Source: Manduca sexta (taxonomy: Eukaryota > Arthropoda > Insecta > Lepidoptera > Sphingidae). From it: a stretch of DNA of 64,000 nucleotides. This document shows, piece by piece, positions 52,101-59,896 of this stretch. A program made the position numbers and the translations under genes. The notes beneath the pieces were generated by a model. That model searched no databases, was not told the origin of the DNA, and was given only the letters and a program-made list of their open reading frames with translations. How positions within the stretch are numbered: position 1 is the stretch's first letter; every line of letters starts with the position of its first letter. Where the stretch lies: positions 13,530,466 through 13,594,465 of the forward strand of contig NC_051128.1 in assembly GCF_014839805.1 (NCBI RefSeq), given 5' to 3'.

Positions 52101-55100
52101 ATACCGGTAAAGTTTACATCGACAGTGCTAAAGGTATTTAAGAGGCTGGATAATATGCAATGCAATTGTTTTTGCTTCGTTATGAACTGTTACGAGAGGT
52201 AATTGTAATGAATATTAATGTTGAACTTATTTTGATGTGGATGAGGTAAGTTTATCAAATGCCTTAGAGATGTGAATAAACTATAGCTCAATACAAACTG
52301 AAATTGCGCTTGCGTATTATCTAGTGTCCAATTTATTAACGACAATTAATTCTATTTTTCTTTTGCTTTCACTTTTCCTATCTATTTTCCTATTATTTCG
52401 TAGATAAAATTCATGGCACTGTAGAAAGTACAAAATCGGCTGCTCAATCCGCACTAGACACAGGAAAAAATTACGCTAGTAGTGCAAAAGGCAAGTTTCA
52501 GATTATTTAGTATTTCCTTTTATTTATAAATTTTAGTTGATATGTAAATTTATTTATTCGTTTATTTCCGTAGACACATTGGCTAGTGGCTTACAGAGTA
52601 CTGTAGACACAACAGCAAAAGTAACGCAGTCCACATTCGATACTGGCAAAACTTATGCTGTTGGTGCAAAAGGTATTTCGACAATTCAAAATATATATTT
52701 TCTTTTGCTGTTTTTATTATAATTTTATCCTATTTTCCACCTCGTAGATTCTGTATCCAGCACTATTAAAAGCAACTGTAGACACAACACAAAAAGTAGC
52801 CCAATCGGCTCTTGATACTAGCAAAACATACGCTACATCAGCTAGAGGTAACCATCGTTTTTTGGGCTGCACATACCATATTCATCAGTTTCTTATTTAT
52901 CATTTTGTTTTTTTTTTTATTTATCCGTAGATTCCGTGGCAAATTCAGTAAACAGTACTGTGGAAAGGACTAAAATGCCGCCAATACCGCTGTAGAGTCC
53001 GCAAAAACCTATGTCGATAGTGCGAAAGGTACACCAGATAGTTTTGATTGTCCCGTGACGATGTGTAAACCTTGTAACTAACCCCCGTGTGTTTGCCAAT
53101 TAATGCTTTAGATACAGCACAGAGTACTTTCCAATCGGCATACGACGCGTCAATGACCGCAGCTTACTCTGTGTTCGACATCGGAAAGTCATATTTAGAT
53201 AATGCCAAAGGTATATGTTGCTTTTTTGTTTGTAAATGACAGCTCCATTTGATCACATGATTACGTTCTGTTAATTTCTATCGTAGATACAGTAGCGAGC
53301 ACAGTAGATAGTACAAAGAAATCAGCTCAGAGCACATTTGACGCGGGGAAAAGTTACGTGGATTCTGCCAAAGGTATGAAATGTGGAGTAGAGTTAGTAT
53401 CATGGCTTTCAGTGTGTTTTATGTCCGCTATCACATTTTGTAGATACAATACAGAGCACGCTACAGAGCACTGTAGATACGACAAAAAATGTAGCCAACT
53501 CCGCCGTTGAAACCGGGAAGACCTATGTGAACACTGCCAAAGGTAAATATCTCATGCATAAATCACCTTAGGCTTTTTGTAATGTCTGAAATCATCGCAA
53601 AATTGATCATTTCATTTTCGGAAAAATATGAATAGAATTTTTTTATTATTTATCCGTACTCCGTCGTCGTCATAACCGTGGTTAATATTCCAATACTTTC
53701 AATAAAGTACAGTTACATTAACCAGTGACACATACGGGTGAAATTCGAGTGGTTTGCGGTTAAGTCAGTATTGCAATTGGAGTGCAGTCTCAAGTTACGT
53801 CTTCCTTTTGTGTCGTGGTTTAGTGCGTATTCGAATTAAGTAACACATTTCATCATTCCAATTATTGAATTCATATACTGGTGCATTAGTTTGAATCTGT
53901 ATTTAAAACAACTTTAGAAAGATATACCTACAATATTTAGGGTATTTATGAGTTGGCTTCTTATATATTTAGATACAGTAGCAAACACGGTAGATACAAC
54001 AAAAAACGTTGCAGCATCTGCTGTTGAAAAGGGCACCACTATTATAGGCACTGCTAAGGGTACTCATGCATAGTATTTTCAACAGATTTTTTTATTCTAT
54101 AAGGTATCTGACCTCGATATTTAATATTTTATAGACACCGTTGCAAATACAGTCCATACAACAGTAGATACAACAAAGAATGTCGCGGCTTCAGCTGTAG
54201 AAAAGGGCACTGGCTTGATTGGCACTGCAAAACGTAGAAATAATAGTTAAATAAATTCCTTGTTTTCTTTAAAAAAGCTACATGAATCATTTTTAATTAT
54301 TTTATAGATACGGTAGCAAACACAGTAAATACAACAGTAGATACAACAAAAAATGTCGCGGCATCAGCTGTGGAGAAGGGCACCACTTTAATAGGCACTG
54401 CTAGAGGTATCGCTTTAGTTGCTTTTTGTTTATTTCATTTCGCAAACATTTTCTAATTGCTATTATTCGGTTTATTGTAGATACTGTAGCAAACACCGTT
54501 CATACCACTGTAGATACGACTAAAAATGTTGCCGCTTCAGCAGTTGAAAAGGGTACTACCCTAATTGGTAGTGCTAAAGGTAGGACTTCGATTAAATGCT
54601 GTTTAATGTTTTAGTTACACGGTTTTTTACGCACATATTTTTTTCTTTGTAGACACAGTAGCAAACACAGTAAACGCCACTGTAGATACAACAAAGAACG
54701 TAGCTGCTTCCGCAGTAGAAAAGGGTTCCTATGCCATTGGTACTGCAAAAGGTAGAATTTAAATTTAATTAGTCCTTTTTTGATTAGAGAATCACAGCCA
54801 ATATTGCACATATTTTTTTCTTTGTAGAAACTGTAGCGAATACAGTAAATGCGACCGTAGACACAACTAAGAATGTAGCTGCTTCTGCAGTAGAAAAGGG
54901 CACATTCCTGATTGGTGCTGCTAAAGGTAGGGATTTGATTTTATTTGCATTTGTTTCTTATCACAAATATTGTACCTACTCATTCCATAATATCAATAAT
55001 TGTAGATACAGTATCAAACACCGTACACACAACCGTAGATACGACCAAAAATGTCGCTGCAGCAGCTGTAGAGAAGGGCACAACTCTTATTGACACAGCT

Positions 55101-58100
55101 AAAGGTAGCTTCCGTTTTGATCGCAATTCATCCACTGTATTTCCTTTTATGTTGTCCACACTCATTAAATTGCTTTTATTTTTATTTGCTAAATCTATAG
55201 GTACAGTAGCGAACACAGTTAGTGCAACAGTAGACACAGGCAAAATGTAGCTTCATCTGTTGTTGAGAAGGAGCGTCGTTGATAGATACAACTAAAACAA
55301 TAGCGGCGTCCGCAGACAAAAGGCACAGCTGTTATCGGCAGTGCTAAAGGTGGTATTTTCTTAATTTTTCCTTCTTCATTTTGATCTCTCTTTATATTAT
55401 AAAAAAAAATAACATTATTGGTATTCCCTTTGTAGACACAGTCTCAAATACAGTTCACTCAACTGTAGACTCGACTAAAAATTTAGCGGCTTCCGCTGTC
55501 GAAACTGGTTCATCATACATAGGATCAGCTAAAGGTAGTTGTTAATAAATAGACTTAAATCATATCATAAATTTTATAGTATACTTATGATTGTTTATTT
55601 ATTGTAGATACTGTATCTCAAACTGTAGATAAGACTAAAAATGCTGCGGCATCAGCTGTAGACACAGGTTTTTCATATGTTGGGGCTGCTAAAGGTATAA
55701 TAGGGTGTTTATTTTTTGTTGTTTATGATTTACATTATATGTTTATTTATTGTTTAATTTTTTCTTTAGACACCGTAGCTAACACTGTCCATAGTACAGT
55801 AGACGTGACAAAAAATGTAGCATCTTCCACTTTTGACAAAGGCGTTTCATTCGTAGGAAGTGCTAAAGGTAGGAAAACTCGTATTAGTATTATTATTGTT
55901 TGTTTTGCCTTATCTAAATTATTTATTTATTTCACTGTAGATACGTTGGCCCACACTGTAGATTCCACCAAAACCGTAGCAGCAGCCGCTTTTGATAAAA
56001 GTGCTTCTTTGTACGATAGTGCCAAAGGTATATATTATCCTGATCTGTTCTAGTATTATCCCAGTAACTTCACCTAATCTACATCCGCACTTATTTTGTA
56101 GATACGGTATCAAGCACAGTACAAAGCTCAGTCGATACAACAAAATCTGCAGCCAGTTCTGTATATGATAAGGGTGTATCAATAGTTGGCAGTGCCAAAG
56201 GTATTGTATAAGTAGTTTATACTTATATCCATATTCTATCTATAATTTCCTTGCATTAATCATATTCACGTAGATTAAGTATGGGTGCATGCGGTACTTC
56301 TTTCTATTTCTTTTCTTTACTTTCTATGCTAACTCTTTCCGTAGATACAGTAGCAAGTTCAATGTTTAACACACAAGACACAGACCTCGCCACCGAAACC
56401 AAAAACGTTGTAGAAGACGCCGAAGGTAACTAACATAATTTTACAATCAATTGTTTTCCGTTTGACTATTTGTTTTGCCTCTGATCACAATACGCGCTTC
56501 AACGAGTTGAGTCAAGGACGAATTAATTCTACCATATATAAGGTAACGTCGTTAGATTTGTGTTTATTTACTTTTAAAATGATGTTTTTAGATGTTATTG
56601 CGAACAAGTTCAAAACGAAAGAATTCTCGCACCCATTGCTTGAAGGTTACGAAGTGCCGCTCGAAGATTCCGTTGGTACTTGAAACGTTTGTTTTTTCAG
56701 AGCTGTTTTCGGAACGAAGAATTAACACTAAGAAGTCGCTTCTGTTGAATTACAGTGTGTTTGAATACAGACTTATCAATAACGTTTTATCTAACGCCAT
56801 GTGTGAGCACTGAAACAATTGAACAATGCTTAGCTTAGGGATGTATTGTAAGCAATGGTTGTTATAATGTAATGTTTTTTCTCAGATACCATAAACACGA
56901 CTGTAGACACAACGAAGAAGGCGGCTGAAGACGCGAAGGCGCAGGCGCTGAAGGCTGCTGAGGAGGCCAAGGAGAGGGCGAGACTCGCTGCCGAGGCCGC
57001 CAAGAACGAGGCTCAGAGGGTAGCAAGTGAGTAAATTATGAAGAAATTTATCTTACTGTAAACTCACTGTATAACTTGTCTGTCATCTAGATAGTTATTA
57101 CAAACAAAAGTTATAAGAAAGAAAAATTGCGTGAGCTTTACCTAAAATAATATGGGTTTGATTCGTCACCTGATATATTTATTTAGATTTTTTGTTTTGG
57201 AATGGCTTAAAGTATACTGATTAGTATAGCTTCCGTATGCGGCTAAACGCGTTATCACCAAACGACGGATTGCTTAGTGTTACCTATATTTTAGTAACAA
57301 AACCGTGTTACAGTCTTCATAATATAACAAATAATTAATAACCACACTTTCAAATCTTGATAATCTAAAAAACCTCAAATAATACTGAAAAACAATTAAT
57401 ACAAATAAAAACAAACAATAAAAAACAATTCTTCAATGAACATTAATCCAAATTTAATTAAAATATATCTAAATCGCACTCTTTCCAGGCACAGCAGTAG
57501 AAGAATCCAAGAAGGCGGCGGAGAAGGCGGCCGAGGACGCGAGCAATGCGATCAGCAGCACCGTCGACAACACTTTCAAGCGTGTCGAAGCCGCTACCGA
57601 CGAGGGTCTCAAGAACGCTGGACAAGTCGTCGACGCCAAGATCAAGGACGCTGANNNNNNNNNNNNNNNNNNNNNNNNNNNNNNNNNNNNNNNNNNNNNN
57701 NNNNNNNNNNNNNNNNNNNNNNNNNNNNNNNNNNNNNNNNNNNNNNNNNNNNNNNNNNNNNNNNNNNNNNNNNNNNNNNNNNNNNNNNNNNNNNNNNNNN
57801 NNNNNNNNNNNNNNNNNNNNNNNNNNNNNNNNNNNNNNNNNNNNNNNNNNNNNNNNNNNNNNNNNNNNNNNNNNNNNNNNNNNNNNNNNNNNNNNNNNNN
57901 NNNNNNNNNNNNNNNNNNNNNNNNNNNNNNNNNNNNNNNNNNNNNNNNNNNNNNNNNNNNNNNNNNNNNNNNNNNNNNNNNNNNNNNNNNNNNNNNNNNN
58001 NNNNNNNNNNNNNNNNNNNNNNNNNNNNNNNNNNNNNNNNNNNNNNNNNNNNNNNNNNNNNNNNNNNNNNNNNNNNNNNNNNNNNNNNNNNNNNNNNNNN

Positions 58101-59896
58101 NNNNNNNNNNNNNNNNNNNNNNNNNNNNNNNNNNNNNNNNNNNNNNNNNNNNNNGCTCACGATCTGTGTCGCGAAGATCATAGTGTGAAGAGTGAATTGA
58201 TTATTCGTTTTGGTTTCTTTGTAGAATGTTAACGTTTATTACCTAATAATTCATTGAATTAAATTAGAGACAAAGCTAAAATCTAGGTGTGAGATGTGAT
58301 ACTAGCTTGGAGTGATAGCATTCTGGAGTCGATATCAACCGCCTTAAGTTTCCGAAATCCGTTTACTTGGATTGTTTGCTTACCGAGGTAAGCAAACAAT
58401 CCAAGTACAATACCAAGATAAACTACTATAGGTGACATAAGTACATACTTCATACAAAAATCTATTATTGTTAATTACATAATTTATATTAGTCCATTTT
58501 GTGTATGCGAAACTGGCCTTTTAGAAATTGCTGCACATACAGAAGTTATATCGACTGTTTTCATTATAAAGTCTAGGTCTAAAATGGCTGATTAATCAAA
58601 TAAATAAAATACAATGATAGTGCCAGTTAGCGGGATAATTATAGGAAGAACACATATACCTATATGACGGTTCACAATAATCCTAAAACGACGATGACTA
58701 ACGGAATGTGATTCGTTCTCGCCTCTCTCAATTGTTTTGGCCCAGATTTGACGTTATCCAAATGACTCTCGGCGAATGTAACGTTAGAGTATAACTTCCT
58801 CCTTCGTTGATACTGTGAATCATGTCTGTGATATATTGTGGGATGGATTTGTAAAACATATTTTGCTTGACATGGCTCGAAGTTTCATTTTTCTATAGAA
58901 TAAAATTTGTATCACTCTAGTCCATAAATTCTCTATCGGTTTGCAAACCATTAGATCAAATAGCATTACAATACTACGGAAATATTAGATCATAATTGCT
59001 GTATCAAAGGACATATCAATTCGTATATTCATAATATTAAATACACTACTACCCACACATATAATTACTATAATATATTGTATAATAAAAAATTCTCACA
59101 CAATAATACAAAAACTATTTTTTTTAAATACGGGTATAAACTGTACCGAAATTAAAAAATAATGCTTCTTGACAACTAAGCACTAGTAATAATCTAGACT
59201 TTTAGATATAAAAACTAGGCCAAATTTTACGTCTGTCCTAAACTTCAGGCACATTTTACCACGCTTAATACGATTCGCCATCCCGTTTAATACGCCATCT
59301 GTAGACGTGTTGTGACTATCGAAACATTTATGTTATAAACTGATGCCAGACAAATCCTATGTCTTTAAGGGAGAAACGCGCCTTGATGCAAAGCAAGTAG
59401 ACAGAGACTGACTGTCCCGACGTGCCAATTCTGATGGGTAGGAAAGGTTACATTTACTTGGTAAGGCGAAAAATTCACGATGCTAAAAAAAGGTCGCTCC
59501 CTGTAACCTTATAAGATGCACAATCTTGAGCTTGGATGACTCGCCTTCGTTTGAGCCCCTGGTAAAAGGCTTTAGACGATCACCGCCTTTAAGTAATATA
59601 TTTATAAATAATAATACTTTGATGTATCGTTATTAAAAATACGAAACAATAACTTTCTAACAACTATAAATATTAGATAATTCAATACCTACACAAAACT
59701 AGTATAAATCCCTATGCCACACAATACCCTTCCCCGCTTAAGACGCGTGTTGGCTGAGTCCCTTTAAAAACGTATTAAACGGGTTTTACTGTTTTTTTTC
59801 CCTCAGCTGGTGTCGAACCTGTCATCAGCGGCTCACGACGCATCGCAGGGAGCTGCCGGGCTACTCAGCAAGGGCCTCACCGCCTTCCCCAAGTAG
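25191..59896 (+). CDS. Tandem-exon amphipathic 33-mer repeat protein (perilipin-4/LEA-like)
   Basis: Function unknown. Exon 1A (25191-25209, MFSGIAG) or alternative exon 1B (47313-47352) joins exon 2 (48818-48991 or -48997) and exon 3 (51494-51628). Then come 22 repeat exons (51909-56200), exons 56345-56425, 56592-56675, 56886-57026 and 57489 into the N gap, and a last exon 59807-59896 ending TAG. The first part and the part from 56886 on are Ala/Lys/Glu-rich helix formers without repeats. The middle is Thr/Val/Lys/Asp-rich 11-mer-based helix. The total is roughly 1000 residues or more. There is no signal peptide or membrane segment. The repeats recall perilipin-4 33-mers (shared VDTTK core) and group-3 LEA 11-mers, so membrane or lipid-droplet surface binding is plausible but inferred. 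The 5' ends of both N-termini are phase 1, so both splice to exon 2. Three repeat exons break the frame, and the exon at the gap is incomplete. Confidence 0.72.
29540..29676 (+). repeat. Jockey-like LINE 3' tail
   Basis: The phrase GGCATTAAGTCCGCCTTTGT followed by a short spacer and an AAATA/TAAA run is typical of 3' ends of lepidopteran jockey-type LINEs. No coding part is attached. Confidence 0.5.
34199..34560 (-). repeat. Transposon-derived repeat fragment
   Basis: The segment carries CCCGACGTTTCGAAGTC and CTTCGTGGTCACGG near one end, phrases I have met repeatedly in lepidopteran dispersed repeats. It continues as degenerate sequence without an open frame. Family and exact ends are unknown. 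Confidence 0.4.
35775..35985 (-). repeat. Hairpin-bearing dispersed repeat, inverted copy
   Basis: It contains GTCGACTGACGAGAG and the matching arm CCTCGACAGTCGAC, then CACAATTATGCCGGCCTG and GGCGGGTTTTAACACC. It is the reverse orientation of the copy at 15575-15792, including the shared frame, here on the minus strand. Confidence 0.55.
38825..39015. mobile_element. MITE with 16-bp terminal inverted repeats
   Basis: The left end CAGTCTTACTTATAAA is matched by the right end TTTATAAGTAAGACTG, giving a 191-bp AT-rich element with no coding capacity. The flanks (CTAT and CATA) do not give a clear target duplication, so the superfamily is undecided. Confidence 0.55.
39150..39506 (-). repeat. 3' LTR (element orientation)
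   Basis: It lies downstream of the integrase end with the purine-rich AAGGGAGGGGG tract (plus strand 39507-39525 region) immediately before it in element orientation. It contains a GC-rich central part and an AATAAA. Confidence 0.92.
39658..42880 (-). pseudogene. Broken pol (protease, RT, RNase H, integrase)
   Basis: The protease motif DTGS is at 42682-42671, in the gag frame but past the gag stop. A frame change occurs in an A-run near 42568. The next frame (42473 on) leads into the reverse transcriptase and is interrupted by two adjacent TAG codons at 42080-42075. It then stays open through RT (YLDD motif), RNase H (HTDAS, then EREALA) and the HHCC finger and first Asp of integrase. A one-base shift at about 40318-40335 moves the rest of integrase (second Asp in the DNGSQF motif, Glu in VERYNK) into the frame ending at 39658. 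There are at least three lesions, so this copy is defective unless some are sequencing errors. Confidence 0.85.
42881..44182 (-). CDS. Gag of the Gypsy element
   Basis: Structural polyprotein of the retrotransposon; it forms the particle and binds the element RNA. The start chosen is the ATG at 44182 (MAYPIKF), because the open frame extends 15 residues further up to 44227 only through a hydrophobic leader-like stretch. Near the C-terminus is a CCHC zinc knuckle (CLRCKVDSHSMKDC), then a second Cys cluster (CFKCGKKD and CPNC) in which the His position is not conserved. Length is about 433 residues, normal for the group. The frame is intact. Confidence 0.85.
   Translation of the reverse strand: MAYPIKFLLLQKAELLYEVAIRGESPSDNVIGLRRQVNKLTQLYASDDILDTVYSFAEDIAGCEETLGKVSINIENLKTNYNDALLARTTSLLNHLHYRLQRIQQPEEPNDFITLNKLRNTFDSHYSNLLTLTNPSQESKVASIEPHKEHLDKSELSNLNISVKCDRGLAGELAKLKYDGKTCVRSFIQNLEEFRVSKGVTEEKMLSSAIDIFIGDALHWYRSTKAKVNDWKTLIHLLREDFDIPDYDYRMSLEIRQRTQGSNENIVIYLAIMEGMFSRLSKPMSEEHKLEIILHNIRPCYSLFIASRPNVNSIEELRNICKNYEQIKVHSDQFKEPPVASPSTIAPEFSYRPYKPKENRRQFYNSSWSNTKNSNPAVSEVSKPKIFCLRCKVDSHSMKDCPAERIIFCFKCGKKDVRTPNCPNCAPKSQTKN
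44628..44642 (-). other. Primer binding site, tRNA-Lys type
   Basis: On the minus strand TGGCGCCCAACGTGG starts two bases after the 5' LTR. It is complementary to the 3' end of insect tRNA-Lys, as used by gypsy of Drosophila. Confidence 0.8.
44645..45001 (-). repeat. 5' LTR (element orientation)
   Basis: Same length and apparently same sequence as the LTR at 39150. The primer site follows after two bases. Confidence 0.92.
45690..45950. repeat. Degenerate relative of the hairpin-bearing repeat
   Basis: GGGCATGACAAAGTGACATA, then AATGATTACCCTCTCG, then ACAATTATACTG echo the order seen at 35775-35985, with many changes. The upstream part (CCAGGCCTATACTGG and GTTCAGGCC) could belong to another repeat. 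Confidence 0.3.
45998..46268. mobile_element. Foldback MITE with about 70-bp inverted repeats
   Basis: The left arm begins CCCCTTATTCATAGACG and continues with TTATCTAAAGACG and GCATTGCTGTGATAAC. The right arm is its complement with about 10-15 percent difference and ends at AATAAAGGGG. The central part has no coding capacity. No clear target duplication was identified. Confidence 0.7.
47204..47212 (+). promoter_or_regulatory. TATA-like box for exon 1B
   Basis: TATATATAT stands upstream of the putative exon 1B at a distance that would place the start of transcription near 47235-47245. It could also be a chance AT run. Confidence 0.3.
47313..47352 (+). CDS. Alternative first coding exon 1B of the repeat gene
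   Basis: The 40-nt segment encodes MTSNNSKSCEGLV plus the first base of a Gly codon and ends at G/GTATGT in phase 1, the same phase as exon 1A, so it can splice to 48818. A TATA-like run TATATATAT lies at 47204-47212, about 100 bp upstream of the ATG, with AT-rich leader between. It would produce an N-terminus lacking MFSGIA. Transcription from here is inferred; an accidental ATG next to a good donor is the main alternative. Confidence 0.5.
49701..50995 (-). mobile_element. Decayed mariner-type (DD37D, maT-like) transposon
   Basis: The terminal inverted repeats GTCTTGCCATAAATATTG and, from the other end, GTCTGGCCATAAATACTG are flanked by TA on both sides (49699-49700 and 50996-50997). The 1295-bp length is normal for mariner. 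It lies in the intron between exons 2 and 3 of the repeat gene, in antisense. Confidence 0.88.
49796..50860 (-). pseudogene. Mariner transposase with several frameshifts
   Basis: Pieces in different frames together cover an N-terminal helix-turn-helix part (VRERIRRNPVRKQKILSR), the first catalytic Asp in LFTDEKIF, the segment VMVWWGVSYEG, the second Asp in QQDSAPGHKA and the third in NPLDYDLW. There are 37 residues between the second and third Asp, the DD37D spacing of the maT group. Frame changes near 50680-50760, 50190-50230 and 49950 mean no full protein can be made from this copy. Confidence 0.82.
51909..56200 (+). repeat. Array of 22 symmetric repeat exons
   Basis: Exons, all starting after AG with codon position 2 and ending after position 1: 51909-51974 (66 nt), 52047-52133 (87), 52404-52490 (87), 52574-52672 (99), 52748-52847 (100), 52931-53028 (98), 53112-53210 (99), 53287-53373 (87), 53444-53542 (99), 53973-54059 (87), 54135-54233, 54308-54406, 54481-54579, 54653-54751, 54828-54926, 55006-55104 (99 each), 55201-55349 (149), 55436-55534 (99), 55608-55694 (87), 55770-55868 (99), 55941-56027 (87), 56102-56200 (99). 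Most introns are 70-96 nt; two are longer (270 and 430 nt). The full unit reads as three 11-mers: DTVANTVHTTV, then DTTKNVAASAV, then EKGTTLIGSAK. The 87-nt exons lack the same four residues (HTTV position). Confidence 0.85.
57655..58154. other. Assembly gap of 500 N
   Basis: The gap begins inside the open exon that starts at 57489 and ends in apparent intron. The round length suggests a default filler and not a measured size. At least one exon end, and possibly several exons of the repeat gene, are missing here. Confidence 0.98.
58155..59806 (+). other. Intron before the last exon of the repeat gene
   Basis: No exon with a fitting phase is evident. It contains the hairpin at 58364-58407 and otherwise AT-rich DNA. 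Confidence 0.4.
58364..58407. repeat. Perfect 20-bp inverted repeat
   Basis: Arms 58364-58383 and 58388-58407 are exact complements, separated by CGAG; the outer C and G of the loop also pair. It lies 210 bp after the gap. It may be a small foldback element or an assembly fold-back. Confidence 0.7.

Noticed and set aside
51909..56200. CRISPR-like regular spacing of similar units
   Set aside because: The units are coding exons with GT-AG introns in a eukaryotic gene, and they are too long and diverged for a CRISPR array.
57546..58232. Open frames crossing the N run
   Set aside because: They are open only because the N bases hide stop codons.
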